A stretch of 64,000 bases of DNA from assembly GCA_009780115.1 (NCBI GenBank), contig WRAQ01000007.1, positions 1 through 64,000 of the forward strand, in the 5' to 3' direction. The DNA is from Lachnospiraceae bacterium (GTDB taxonomy: Bacteria; Bacillota; Clostridia; Lachnospirales; Lachnospiraceae). Shown one piece after another: positions 49,814 through 57,944 of the stretch. Each line of letters begins with the position of its first letter. The first letter of the stretch is position 1. The position numbers were made by a program, and so were the translations under genes. The notes under the pieces were generated by a model. The model saw nothing but the letters and a program-made list of their open reading frames with translations, ran no database searches and was not told the DNA's origin.

Positions 49814-49950
49814 GTGAGTGAATAGGCAAGAGGGCAAAAACATTTCGCAGGAACCTTAGGCCGCCTTCTTCCCAAGAGAAAATGTAAATTAGAGTCAATT
49901 AGACCGTAGCGACGGAGAAAGTTTATTGCCCGATTTGTATATTCGGTCAT
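49814..49950 (+). repeat. Structured intergenic repeat, family A, copy 1 (pyrH-frr)
   Basis: A 5' arm (49814-49846) and a 3' arm (49918-49950) are imperfect reverse complements of about 33 bases. They enclose a core of about 72 bases. The core starts with CGCAG and CCTTAGGCCGCCTTCTTCCC and ends in the hairpin CCGT-AGCG-ACGG. The core recurs at 53341-53411 with about 30 of its first 32 bases identical, but the arms there are unrelated in sequence. It ends just before the frr ribosome binding site. It may act as an RNA structure in the operon transcript; the function is unknown. Confidence 0.7.
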
Positions 49951-49966
49951 GAATTAGGAGGAATGA

Positions 49967-50521
49967 ATGATGGATGAAAGACTAAACCTATATGAAGGAA
50001 AAATGACAAAAGCAGTTGAATACTTAGAAAACGACTATGCCGGGATTCGGGCCGGAAGGGCAAATCCGCGTGTCCTTGACAAAATCCGCGTTGATTATTA
50101 TGGGACCCCGACCCCGCTCCAGCAAGTGGGTAATGTTACCATTCCGGAAGCGCGCCTGATTCAAATTGCACCATGGGAAAAAAATCTGATTAAGGAAATT
50201 GAAAAAGCAATCCTTGCTTCCGACCTTGGTATTAACCCGACCAATAACGGTAATACAATCAGACTGGTTTTTCCGGAATTAACCGAAGAACGCCGCCGCG
50301 ATTTGGTGAAAGATGTCAAGAAAAAAGGTGAGGAATGCAAGGTTGCAGTCCGTAATATCCGCCGCGATGGCAATGATGCTTTCAAGAAATTAGGCAAAGC
50401 TGACATTTCGGAAGATGAAGTGAAACACTTGGAAGATTTGTTACAGAAATTAACGGACAAATTTATAAAAGATGTAGACAAAATGGTAGAAGAGAAATCG
50501 CAGGATATTTTAAAAGTTTAG
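49967..50521 (+). CDS. frr: Ribosome recycling factor
   Basis: The protein has 184 residues, the family length. It splits post-termination ribosomes together with EF-G. The motif GIRAGRANP (about 27-35), the segment YGTPTPLQQVGNVTIPEAR and the C-terminal long helix are clear. Two adjacent ATGs (49967 and 49970) follow AGGAGG at 49956-49961 and either could be used. It is followed 20 bases later by uppS. Confidence 0.97.
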   Translation: MMDERLNLYEGKMTKAVEYLENDYAGIRAGRANPRVLDKIRVDYYGTPTPLQQVGNVTIPEARLIQIAPWEKNLIKEIEKAILASDLGINPTNNGNTIRLVFPELTEERRRDLVKDVKKKGEECKVAVRNIRRDGNDAFKKLGKADISEDEVKHLEDLLQKLTDKFIKDVDKMVEEKSQDILKV

Positions 50522-50541
50522 AAAACGAAGAAAGATTTGGT

Positions 50542-51252
50542 ATGGATACAGCGCTTAAAATGCCCCGCCATGTGGCGATTATCCTTGACGGCAATGGCCG
50601 CTGGGCAAAAGCAAAAGGGATGCCCCGCAATTATGGCCACGTTCAGGGGGCAAAGACAGTTGAAATTATTTGTGAAGAAGCTTATAAAATGGGCATTAAT
50701 TATCTGACCGTTTATGCTTTTTCGACGGAAAATTGGAACCGGCCGAAAGACGAAGTTGATGCTTTGATGAAACTACTTCGTAATTATATGAAAACTTGTC
50801 TTAAAACCGCAGAAAAAAACCGGATGTGCGTTCGTATCATTGGTGACAAAAGCGGGCTTGATCAAGATATTCAAAAACGTATTTTCGAGCTTGAAGAAGC
50901 AACAAAAAACAATGACGGCCTGCGTTTTCAGATTGCCTTAAACTATGGCGGACGTGATGAAATCGTCCGGGCGGCCAGGAAAATCGCCGCTGATGTTTAC
51001 GACAATCGTTTGAACATAGAAGATATCAAAGAAAATACTATTGCTGAATATCTTGATACGTACAACATTCCGGAACCGGATTTGTTAATCAGGACATGTA
51101 ACGAACAAAGAATATCGAACTTTTTGTTATGGCAGTTGGCATATACCGAATTTTATTTTACGGAAGCAGCCTGGCCTGATTTTACTAAAGAGGAATTACT
51201 TAAAGCTGTCGCCGCATATAACAATAGAGAACGGCGTTACGGGAAGTGTTAG
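50542..51252 (+). CDS. uppS: Isoprenyl transferase (undecaprenyl diphosphate synthase)
   Basis: The protein has 236 residues. The cis-prenyltransferase signature ILDGNGRWAK holds the key D16. FSTENWNRP and the C-terminal IRTCNEQRISNFLLWQ motif bind the diphosphates. In most homologues the latter reads S-G or G-G where C-N stands here, while the Arg and Ser diphosphate ligands are kept. It makes the C55 lipid carrier for wall synthesis. It lies between frr and cdsA, the conserved clostridial order. Confidence 0.95.
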   Translation: MDTALKMPRHVAIILDGNGRWAKAKGMPRNYGHVQGAKTVEIICEEAYKMGINYLTVYAFSTENWNRPKDEVDALMKLLRNYMKTCLKTAEKNRMCVRIIGDKSGLDQDIQKRIFELEEATKNNDGLRFQIALNYGGRDEIVRAARKIAADVYDNRLNIEDIKENTIAEYLDTYNIPEPDLLIRTCNEQRISNFLLWQLAYTEFYFTEAAWPDFTKEELLKAVAAYNNRERRYGKC

Positions 51253-51264
51253 GAGTAGAGTGAC

Positions 51265-52089
51265 TTGAAAAATTTTTGGACTAGGCTTGGAAGTAGTATT
51301 ACTCTGGTAATCATTACTTTATTAACGGTTTTTTCCGGCGGATATATATTAGCAACAGTTTTGTTGTTTATTTCTTTAATTGGTTATCGTGAGCTTCTAA
51401 TTGCCTTTGGCTTAACTGATTCAGGCAAAAAAACAAACTCAATCGAAAATCTGGGTTATTTTATAATAACCGTTTATTATGCGGCTATGCTTGGTACTAA
51501 TAATATATCTATCTTATTTTTTGTTATCATTTTATCCTTAGTTATGTTTATGACGATGTATGTATTTACATATCCTAAATACCACATCCGCCAGATAATT
51601 GAAGCGTTTTTTAGTATTTTATATGCCCCGGTGATGCTATTTTGCATCTACCTGACCCGCAGCCTGGAAAACGGTATTTATTTTATCGGGTTGATTTTCA
51701 TTAGTTCATGGATTTGCGATTCTTGCGCTTATTGCGTTGGCATGTTATTTGGCCGGAACAAACTTGCGCCGAACCTTAGCCCGAAGAAATCTATTGAGGG
51801 TGCAATTGGTGGTGTTTTAGGGGCGATGGCGGTCGGCGCTTTGTATGGTGCCTTTGTCGTAAACCGTTTGGTTCCGGAACTTACATTCACCTTAACTTTT
51901 GCCGTGATATGCGGGATTGGTGCGGTGATTGCCCAAATCGGCGACTTAGCAGCTTCGGCAATCAAACGCAATTATGAAATCAAAGATTTCGGCAAACTAA
52001 TACCGGGACATGGTGGTATTATGGACCGTTTTGACAGTGTGATTTTTACCGCGCCGGTGATATATTTCCTGGCGCTGGTTATAATATGA
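51265..52089 (+). CDS. cdsA: Phosphatidate cytidylyltransferase
   Basis: The protein has 274 residues with about seven to eight membrane segments. The C-terminal signature runs from SPKKSIEGAIGG (about 172-183) to KDFGKLIPGHGGIMDRFDS (about 240-258), containing the invariant DR. It makes CDP-diacylglycerol from phosphatidate and CTP. The start is TTG at 51265 with AGGAG 9 bases upstream. Its stop codon forms the first bases of a family B repeat. Confidence 0.95.
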   Translation: MKNFWTRLGSSITLVIITLLTVFSGGYILATVLLFISLIGYRELLIAFGLTDSGKKTNSIENLGYFIITVYYAAMLGTNNISILFFVIILSLVMFMTMYVFTYPKYHIRQIIEAFFSILYAPVMLFCIYLTRSLENGIYFIGLIFISSWICDSCAYCVGMLFGRNKLAPNLSPKKSIEGAIGGVLGAMAVGALYGAFVVNRLVPELTFTLTFAVICGIGAVIAQIGDLAASAIKRNYEIKDFGKLIPGHGGIMDRFDSVIFTAPVIYFLALVII

Positions 52090-52168
52090 TACCAAGGTCA
52101 GTGTTTCATGCTTGCATGAAAAAATGTGAAAGCGAAGCAATCCCTAGGTATCTCATGTGAATATGAGG
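52088..52168 (+). repeat. Intercistronic repeat, family B, copy 1 (cdsA-dxr)
   Basis: The element starts inside the cdsA stop codon with GATACC, holds an 8-bp hairpin TTTCATGC-TT-GCATGAAA, then AGCGAAGCAATCC-TAGGTATCT, and ends at TATGAGG, the dxr ribosome binding site. GATACC and GGTATC at the two ends can pair. The same layout recurs at 59759-59827 between lepA and hemW. Confidence 0.6.
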
Positions 52169-52173
52169 CAACA

Positions 52174-53319
52174 ATGAAAAAAATCGGAATCCTTGGTTCA
52201 ACCGGCTCAATCGGGACCCAGACATTGGATATCGTCAGGCACAATCGGGATGATTTACATGTGGTTGCATTAGCTGCCGGTAGCAATATCGGTTTACTTG
52301 AAGAACAAATCCGCGAGTTTCACCCGCTTTATGCGGCGATGTGGAACGAAGAAGCTGCCCGTGAGCTAAGGGTCAAAGTCGCCGATATTCCGGTCAAAAT
52401 TCTTAGCGGAATCGAAGGCCTGATTGAAATTTCTACCTTACCCGATATCGAAATGTTAGTCACCGCTATTGTGGGGATGATTGGCTTAAGGCCAACAATT
52501 GCCGCGATAAAAGCGGGAAAAGATATCGCCCTTGCTAACAAAGAAACCCTTGTTACTGCCGGGCATATTATTATGCCGCTTGTAAAAAAACTTGGGATAA
52601 ATTTATTACCGGTTGACAGCGAGCATAGTGCTATTTTTCAATCACTTGTTGCCGAAAGCCCTGATACAATTTCCAAAATACTTCTAACCGCTTCCGGCGG
52701 GCCTTTCCGTGGTAAAATTACTGCTGAATTACCCGGAAAAACAAAAAATGATGCATTACGCCATCCGAATTGGGCGATGGGGCAGAAGATAACTATTGAT
52801 TCCGCTACTTTAGTGAATAAAGGATTGGAAGTAATCGAAGCTCACTGGCTGTTTGATATTCCGGCGGAACAGATTAAAGTAATTATTCACCCCCAAAGTA
52901 TTATCCATTCGATGGTTGAATTTGTTGACCGCGGAATAATTGCTCAACTTGGTATTCCTGATATGAAGCTGCCGATTCAATATGCCCTTTTTTATCCTGA
53001 ACGCAAACCGCTTAAGGGGGAAAGCGTTGATTTTACGGCTATCCAAACCCTGACATTTGAAAACCCTGATACCGAAACTTTTAAAGGCCTGCCGCTTGCT
53101 TACAAGGCTTTGGCTGATGGCGGAAGTATGCCAACCGTTTATAATGCCGCCAATGAGAAAGCAGTCAGTTTATTTTTACAGGATAAAATTGGCTTTTTAG
53201 ATATATATGAAATCATCGAAGGGGCGATGAACCAACATAAAATAATCCCTAGTCCAAACGTAGAGGAAATTTTGACGGTAGAGTTGGAAACATATAGATA
53301 CATTAATGCCATACAATGA
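52174..53319 (+). CDS. dxr: 1-deoxy-D-xylulose 5-phosphate reductoisomerase
   Basis: The protein has 381 residues with this start, second step of the MEP isoprenoid pathway. The ATG at 52174 is preferred to an upstream in-frame ATG (52126) because MKKIGILGSTGSIG is the conserved N-terminus and GAGG lies 5 bases before it. The NADPH-binding GSTGSIG (8-14), ALANKETLV and the metal-site motif PVDSEHSAIFQ are present. It supplies isoprenoid precursor for UppS in the same unit. Confidence 0.97.
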   Translation: MKKIGILGSTGSIGTQTLDIVRHNRDDLHVVALAAGSNIGLLEEQIREFHPLYAAMWNEEAARELRVKVADIPVKILSGIEGLIEISTLPDIEMLVTAIVGMIGLRPTIAAIKAGKDIALANKETLVTAGHIIMPLVKKLGINLLPVDSEHSAIFQSLVAESPDTISKILLTASGGPFRGKITAELPGKTKNDALRHPNWAMGQKITIDSATLVNKGLEVIEAHWLFDIPAEQIKVIIHPQSIIHSMVEFVDRGIIAQLGIPDMKLPIQYALFYPERKPLKGESVDFTAIQTLTFENPDTETFKGLPLAYKALADGGSMPTVYNAANEKAVSLFLQDKIGFLDIYEIIEGAMNQHKIIPSPNVEEILTVELETYRYINAIQ

Positions 53320-53434
53320 GTAAGTCAGATAAGATATCTCGCAGTCACCTTAGGCCGCCTTCTTCCCAAGATTAAGATTGTAGTTTACACCAATTAGGCC
53401 GTAGAGACGGAGAGATATACTTAATCTGACTTAC
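53320..53434 (+). repeat. Structured intergenic repeat, family A, copy 2 (dxr-rseP)
   Basis: A 5' arm (53320-53340, GTAAGTCAGATAAG...) and a 3' arm (53412-53434) are near-perfect reverse complements of about 21 bases with a 2-base bulge. The core between them matches copy 1: CGCAG, then CCTTAGGCCGCCTTCTTCCC, ending in the hairpin CCGT-AGAG-ACGG. The arm sequence is unrelated to copy 1, so pairing rather than sequence appears to be conserved. It starts at the base after the dxr stop. Confidence 0.75.
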
Positions 53435-53555
53435 GGATTATATATTAATTAGAATACTTACGGATTATATATTAATTAGAATACTTACGGATTATATATT
53501 AATTAGAATACTTACGGATTATATATTAATTAGAATATTTGCGGATTATATTTAA
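53430..53555 (+). repeat. 27-bp tandem repeat before rseP
   Basis: A 27-bp unit starting CTTACGGATTATATATTAAT occurs four times without change (starts at 53430, 53457, 53484 and 53511). A degenerate partial fifth copy follows from 53538. The first copy overlaps the 3' arm of the family A element. The copies are contiguous without spacers. Exact identity suggests recent slippage. Confidence 0.95.
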
Positions 53556-53584
53556 ACAAAGAAATTTATAGGAAAGGCACCAAT

Positions 53585-54661
53585 ATGGCAACATTCATCT
53601 CATTTATAATCATCTTCGGCCTCATCGTTTTAGCCCACGAACTAGGCCATTACCTACTTGGAAAGAAAAATGGCATTACCGTAACGGAATTTTTCATCGG
53701 AATGGGGCCGACCCTTTTTTCATTTACAAAAGGCGGGACCAAGTTTTCCCTGAAGCTTTTCCCCATCGGCGGGGCCTGCCTCTTTGAAGGCGAAACCGGC
53801 AACTCCCCCGCGAAAGAAGAGGGAGAAGAAGAAAAAGCGCCTGAACTAAGCGAAGGTTCTTTTCTGAAAGCTTCGGTTGGGGCCCGGTTTTCAACGATAT
53901 TCGCCGGCCCGGTTTTCAATTTTATCTTAGCTTATCTAATTGGTTTGATTATTATCGGAAATACCGGTATTGATTTGCCGATTATTGAGACGGTAACTCC
54001 CGGCGGCCAGGCCGAAGCAGCCGGCCTACGTCCCGGTGATGTTGTCAAACGGATAAATAACGAAAAAATCGATGTCTATCGCCAGATTTTCTTTATTTCT
54101 TATACCAGCCGCGGTGAAACCCTTAAGGTAACTTATGAACGAGACGGTATCACTGATACGGTTATAATTAACCCCGCTTACAGTGAGGAGCTTGGGCGTT
54201 ACCTGATTGGGGTCAATGCCTATGGCGAATATACGAAAACGGGGGCGTTGTCGGTCTTTAGAAATGCTTATTATGAAGTTAAATTCGGTATGACTTCGAC
54301 CTTGAAAAGCTTAAGAATGTTAGTCCAGGGACAGTTAACGAAAGATGATGTCGCCGGCCCGGTAGGAATGGCAACAATTGTTGGTGAAACCTTTGAGGCA
54401 GCCCGGCCCCATGGAATATCGGTGGTTTTACTTTCGATGCTTAATATTGCGATGATTCTTTCAGTGAATCTTGGTATTATCAATTTATTGCCATTGCCGG
54501 CATTGGACGGCGGGCGGTTGGTCTTTATCCTCCTTGAAATGATTCGCGGCAAACCGGTCGCCCCGGAAAAAGAGGGGCTTGTTCATCTCGCCGGAATGAT
54601 TGCTTTGATGGTCTTGATGGTATTTATTTTATTTAATGATATTTCAAGGTTGTTTTCTTGA
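53585..54661 (+). CDS. rseP: Site-2 intramembrane zinc protease (RseP/RasP)
   Basis: The protein has 358 residues. HELGH (18-22) in the first membrane helix binds zinc, and the LDGG motif near residue 307 gives the third ligand. A PDZ domain lies at about 130-200. Members cleave anti-sigma factors and signal-peptide remnants inside the membrane. AGGAAAGG precedes the ATG. The acidic insertion at about 75-95 (KEEGEEEKAPELSEG) is typical of clostridial versions. It closes the pyrH-to-rseP unit. Confidence 0.95.
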   Translation: MATFISFIIIFGLIVLAHELGHYLLGKKNGITVTEFFIGMGPTLFSFTKGGTKFSLKLFPIGGACLFEGETGNSPAKEEGEEEKAPELSEGSFLKASVGARFSTIFAGPVFNFILAYLIGLIIIGNTGIDLPIIETVTPGGQAEAAGLRPGDVVKRINNEKIDVYRQIFFISYTSRGETLKVTYERDGITDTVIINPAYSEELGRYLIGVNAYGEYTKTGALSVFRNAYYEVKFGMTSTLKSLRMLVQGQLTKDDVAGPVGMATIVGETFEAARPHGISVVLLSMLNIAMILSVNLGIINLLPLPALDGGRLVFILLEMIRGKPVAPEKEGLVHLAGMIALMVLMVFILFNDISRLFS

Positions 54662-54678
54662 CAAATTTATGTTATAAT
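54650..54678 (+). promoter_or_regulatory. Strong sigma-A-type promoter with extended -10
   Basis: TTGTTT (54650-54655), a 17-base spacer and TATAAT (54673-54678), with TG at 54670-54671 forming an extended -10. It overlaps the end of rseP. Transcription should start near 54685, in front of the structured RNA. Confidence 0.65.
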
Positions 54679-54684
54679 CAAACT

Positions 54685-54830
54685 ATAATTATGATTCTTT
54701 CGTAAGAACCAGCATCTCAAAGGTGGCTGTCTGGAAAGGCAATGTAGAATTGGATTGCCAATCTACATTGAGCAACGAGTAATCGTTTAGGGCCCCCTTG
54801 ATTATCAAGTCGGGGGGCACTTTGTTTTCT
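54685..54830 (+). ncRNA. Candidate structured RNA: hairpins, potential pseudoknot and terminator-like stem
   Basis: Downstream of the extended -10 promoter the transcript can form: hairpin TTCTT/AAGAA (54695-54708); a CAGC/GCTG stem (54710-54729); two interleaved pairings, GGCAA (54738-54742) with TTGCC (54755-54759) and TGTAGA (54743-54748) with TCTACA (54762-54767), in the order of an H-type pseudoknot; hairpin AACGA-GTAA-TCGTT (54774-54787); and a strong stem GCCCCC...GGGGGC with inner CTTGA/TCAAG (54792-54818), followed by a T-rich stretch. It fits no riboswitch class I know by its motifs. It may be a standalone RNA or an attenuating leader for the gene at 54844. Confidence 0.55.
54792..54830 (+). 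terminator. Probable intrinsic terminator at the end of the structured RNA
   Basis: The stem GCCCCC (54792-54797) with GGGGGC (54813-54818), reinforced by CTTGA/TCAAG inside, is followed by ACTTTGTTTTCT. The T-tract is interrupted, so termination may be partial and allow read-through to the gene 14 bases downstream. Confidence 0.6.
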
Positions 54831-54843
54831 AAGTGGTGGCTTT

Positions 54844-56409
54844 ATGATTGTGACCTTTCAATTTCCGATTATTGATAAACGCGCGTTTATTAAAGATGAT
54901 GCAAAAAAATATTTTTATCCGCCAGGCTGGATAGCTGATAATAAATATTTGAAAAGCTTTGGAAATTCATTAGATGATAATCCCGACGGGCCCGCGGTAA
55001 GGGAAAAGGCATATATGAAAGCCGCAAGGGCAGTACGTTTCCCGACGATGAGCAATTTATATATTCAGCCGTATAATGGATGTACATTCTCTTTGCGAGG
55101 GACTGCAAAATATAAAACACGACAATTCTATACTGATAGCGCGATATCTAATTTTAATATTGAAATAGAATGTAGGGCAGGGAAGAATCAAACCGCCTTT
55201 GATGGTGATAAGGTTTCTTTGTTCCTTGGCGCTATTTTTCAGATACCGGTGAAAATACCGACAGGTCAAATGTTCCGCTCCGCTTCGGGTGAACCCGAAA
55301 GAACATTTACAAATACGGTGCTTCAAAATGCGGGGCGGCCGATTGCTTCCCTTTATTATGGCGCCACCCTCAAAGACAAAGCCCAACTTCCTACTGCCAG
55401 AGAGCAGGAGTTGGTTGGTTCGGGTACCCCGCTGGTTATTTTACAATACGACGAGGAGGAAATGAAGAACATTACCGATTCGTTTGAACATATAAATTGT
55501 GACAAAGGTTTTTGTGTACATTATGCCCCAATTAGAGTAGATTCCCGAAGATGTGACGTATGGCTGGTTAAGAATGACAATGACTGGGCGGCGATCAACA
55601 GACTTTGCAATTGCCTTTCTTATCTGCACCATGAAAAAGAAGGAGTTTTGGAAATCCTTAAGTGGCTGAATAATATGTATGGTGATTATGAACTTTTGGA
55701 GCGAAAAATTGTCTGGTTTTTGAAAGATAAAGCGAAACAGCTTACAAAACCAAGAACTTTCGGATATGATAAGCAGAATCTTTTGGATATCGCTTACAAA
55801 TATGATTTACAAGTAAACAAAGAAAAATTTGCCTTTATTTTAAGTAAAATTGAAGCAAACCGGGAAATATTCGGCGATGACATAAATACTATTCGCGAGT
55901 TATTCGAGAATAAGAGAGATACGCCTATTGAACCAAAAACAATGATAAACTATTCGATTGAGGAAGTAATATTAATGATAGGAGATAATGGTATGATAGA
56001 AATTAATAAGGCAGGAAGAGACATAATCAATGCAGGAAGAGACATAATCACGGTCGGCGGCGATGTGAAAAATAGTTTTAATACCGGAGTAACGGAATGT
56101 ATTGGTAAAACTGAAAATGAAGAACTAAAGAAAGAGCTTGAAAATCTTAGGCAAGAGGTTGACAAAGTCGCAAATATATTTGACGGTACAAAAGAACAGA
56201 AGGCAGAATTAGAGGAATTAATGCAAGATATCCGAAACTTCTGTGACCAGGCTGTAAGTGATAACCCTGTTAAAAACATCTTGCAAAAAGCAGTAGCGGG
56301 GGCTGAATTTGTAGCGAAAACGATAGCAACTGTTAATTCTTCAAGTATCGTTAGTATGATGACAAGAATAATCGGCATAATTTTTAATCAAACCCCTGCC
56401 GCCGGTTGA
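54844..56409 (+). CDS. Protein of unknown function with C-terminal AGRDII repeats and coiled coil
   Basis: The protein has 521 residues, and I do not recognise the family. No signal peptide or strong membrane helix is visible at the N-terminus. Residues 1-370 look globular and mixed, with several cysteines near 220-260. Residues about 385-405 hold a short repeat (NKAGRDII-NAGRDIITVGGDV), encoded by an exact 19-base direct repeat at 56011-56029 and 56032-56050. A coiled-coil-like segment rich in E and K follows (about 425-465), and the last 60 residues are Ala/Ile/Val-rich and could be a membrane-active helix. Gly-Asp strand repeats followed by a helix are seen in some bacterial conflict or STAND-type proteins, a weak resemblance only. 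It lies alone between rseP and convergent spoIIP, behind its own promoter and structured RNA. Confidence 0.75.
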   Translation: MIVTFQFPIIDKRAFIKDDAKKYFYPPGWIADNKYLKSFGNSLDDNPDGPAVREKAYMKAARAVRFPTMSNLYIQPYNGCTFSLRGTAKYKTRQFYTDSAISNFNIEIECRAGKNQTAFDGDKVSLFLGAIFQIPVKIPTGQMFRSASGEPERTFTNTVLQNAGRPIASLYYGATLKDKAQLPTAREQELVGSGTPLVILQYDEEEMKNITDSFEHINCDKGFCVHYAPIRVDSRRCDVWLVKNDNDWAAINRLCNCLSYLHHEKEGVLEILKWLNNMYGDYELLERKIVWFLKDKAKQLTKPRTFGYDKQNLLDIAYKYDLQVNKEKFAFILSKIEANREIFGDDINTIRELFENKRDTPIEPKTMINYSIEEVILMIGDNGMIEINKAGRDIINAGRDIITVGGDVKNSFNTGVTECIGKTENEELKKELENLRQEVDKVANIFDGTKEQKAELEELMQDIRNFCDQAVSDNPVKNILQKAVAGAEFVAKTIATVNSSSIVSMMTRIIGIIFNQTPAAG

Positions 56410-56417
56410 TATATGTA

Positions 56418-56445
56418 CCAAAGGAGATTTTGAAATCACCTTTGG
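56418..56445. terminator. Bidirectional terminator between convergent genes
   Basis: A long palindromic stem runs from CCAAAGG through GATTT to AAATC and CCTTTGG. It sits in the 46-base gap between the unknown gene and spoIIP, which face each other. Confidence 0.7.
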
Positions 56446-56455
56446 CCTTGTATTA

Positions 56456-57772
56456 TTAATTCAAAACCATCGATAATACGTGCGCCAGCGGTTCGCAGGC
56501 GTTCATGATTTCTTCGACGGTATTTGTTTGCGCCCCAAGCTCAATTAATGTTGTCCGTGGTAAGACATGCATATTATAACGGTAAGCCCTTAGATAAATT
56601 TTTCGGGTAATTCCGGGATAATATTCATTAGCCGCAACCTGGGCTTGAAAAGAAAAGGCCAAATTTTCATTAATATAAGGATTTTCCAAATATTCAATCG
56701 GGCCGGTCTGCCTGGTATAACTTAAACCGTTAAAAAACATAAACTGGGCGGTTGGCCGTCCTTGCAAATCCATGACAAGTTTCCGCCCTTCTTTCATTTC
56801 ATCACGGTGCAAATCAATCACAACCTGAATTGACGGGTTTTCTTTAAGAATACGCTCAATATCCGGAAGGGCATTTGAATAAGCATAGTCCCGGCCGCCA
56901 AGGTCATATCCGGTGGTATGATGGAGGACGTTGAAGCCATATTTCGTCTCAAGTATTTCGGCAAGATGCGCCCCGGCACCAACAATTGTTGTGCTGGGGT
57001 CGCCCGGGACTGAATCAGCGAAAGCTTCAAGTGAATGAGTATGATAAATAAGAATCTGGGGCCCATTTACCTGCTTATTAATTGACATATCACGGTTTAA
57101 TAAGCTATCAAGGTTAATGCGGGCTTCAGTAGCGCGGGTAGTCGGGTCCACCGCATAAAAATTATTAATCAATTCTTCATAGGAAAAACCTTCCAGCCAA
57201 TTATAAGTGAAGACCGGGGAACTTGGCGGATTAAAGGGTTCGCGGTTCGGGGAAATTGGGGGTGTTTCCCCCTCTGTTTCATCAGTTTCATCGTCTTTGG
57301 ATTGGTTTTCCTTTAAGAAACTTTGCAGAATTGAATCATCAATATGGAGTGCATCTTCCGTATAATCCAGTTCATTTTCTGTTGTATTCCGGCTATCCTC
57401 ATCCCGCCCTTCCATCCGGATAAGGATATCCCTTGTTTGCTCATCCTCAGTTGCCGGTTCCTTTCTTAATTCTTGCATGCCTAAATAAAAGAGCGGTATT
57501 TGCTTATTTAATGCAGTTTCTATGTAGGAATTAAGCCCGATAACGTGATTCCGGTTATCAAGGAATGACAATATTGGCATTGTATTTACTGACATTTGAC
57601 GGCTTAACCCTTCGCGGACTTCATTATAAAAAAGGCTAACTTGGCTGCCGTCCGGGGAAAAATCCTTTAAACCGTTATAAACAATCATAACAAGTGTTAT
57701 GATTAGCAAGGTGATGATTGACCATTTAAGAAGATTGATTTTTAGGCGGCGAAAACGTGGCCGGTTGAGCAT
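56456..57772 (-). CDS. spoIIP: Stage II sporulation protein P family
   Basis: The protein has 438 residues from the ATG at 57772, chosen because AAGGA lies 8 bases upstream and the N-terminus then fits a single membrane anchor (about 18-36). An upstream in-frame start at 57862 would add 30 residues. SpoIIP is an amidase/endopeptidase that thins septal peptidoglycan during engulfment. The C-terminal catalytic domain shows [18 protein letters not shown] and [10 protein letters not shown], which hold the zinc and catalytic residues. An acidic linker of about 100 residues separates anchor and enzyme. It marks the host as a spore former or a descendant of one. Confidence 0.93.
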   Translation of the reverse strand: MLNRPRFRRLKINLLKWSIITLLIITLVMIVYNGLKDFSPDGSQVSLFYNEVREGLSRQMSVNTMPILSFLDNRNHVIGLNSYIETALNKQIPLFYLGMQELRKEPATEDEQTRDILIRMEGRDEDSRNTTENELDYTEDALHIDDSILQSFLKENQSKDDETDETEGETPPISPNREPFNPPSSPVFTYNWLEGFSYEELINNFYAVDPTTRATEARINLDSLLNRDMSINKQVNGPQILIYHTHSLEAFADSVPGDPSTTIVGAGAHLAEILETKYGFNVLHHTTGYDLGGRDYAYSNALPDIERILKENPSIQVVIDLHRDEMKEGRKLVMDLQGRPTAQFMFFNGLSYTRQTGPIEYLENPYINENLAFSFQAQVAANEYYPGITRKIYLRAYRYNMHVLPRTTLIELGAQTNTVEEIMNACEPLAHVLSMVLN

Positions 57773-57872
57773 TTTTTTATCCTTTTCATACTTTTCGCGA
57801 CAAGGAAGGCAAAAACATCTAGAAGTTAATAGCATCTTATTGCCTGGCTTGGTCCTTAGCATACCCTTGTAC

Positions 57873-57907
57873 TGGACAAAGGAGATTTTGAGTGGTATAA
57901 TTGTCCA
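57873..57907 (+). promoter_or_regulatory. lepA promoter with flanking inverted repeat
   Basis: TGGACA (57873-57878), a 17-base spacer and TATAAT (57896-57901), with TG at 57893-57894 giving an extended -10. The -35 is part of TGGACAA, and TTGTCCA (57901-57907) lies just after the -10, so the promoter is framed by a 7-base inverted repeat that could be an operator. Confidence 0.6.
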
Positions 57908-57944
57908 AGTCTACTATCATATTTATGTATTAAGGAGCACAAAG

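Noticed and set aside
49814-53434. Family A as a MITE or IS remnant
   Set aside because: The terminal arms differ between copies and no target-site duplication or transposase was seen.
53430-53555. 27-bp repeats as a CRISPR array
   Set aside because: The copies are contiguous with no spacers and no cas genes are nearby.
54658-54663. TTGACA as the -35 of the promoter at 54673
   Set aside because: The spacer to TATAAT would be only 9 bases; TTGTTT at 54650 has a 17-base spacer.
54685-54830. SRP RNA or a known riboswitch
   Set aside because: A GGAAAGG-like stretch recalls SRP RNA, but the conserved SRP loop is missing. Motifs of TPP, SAM, purine, T-box, THF and c-di-GMP classes were looked for and not found.
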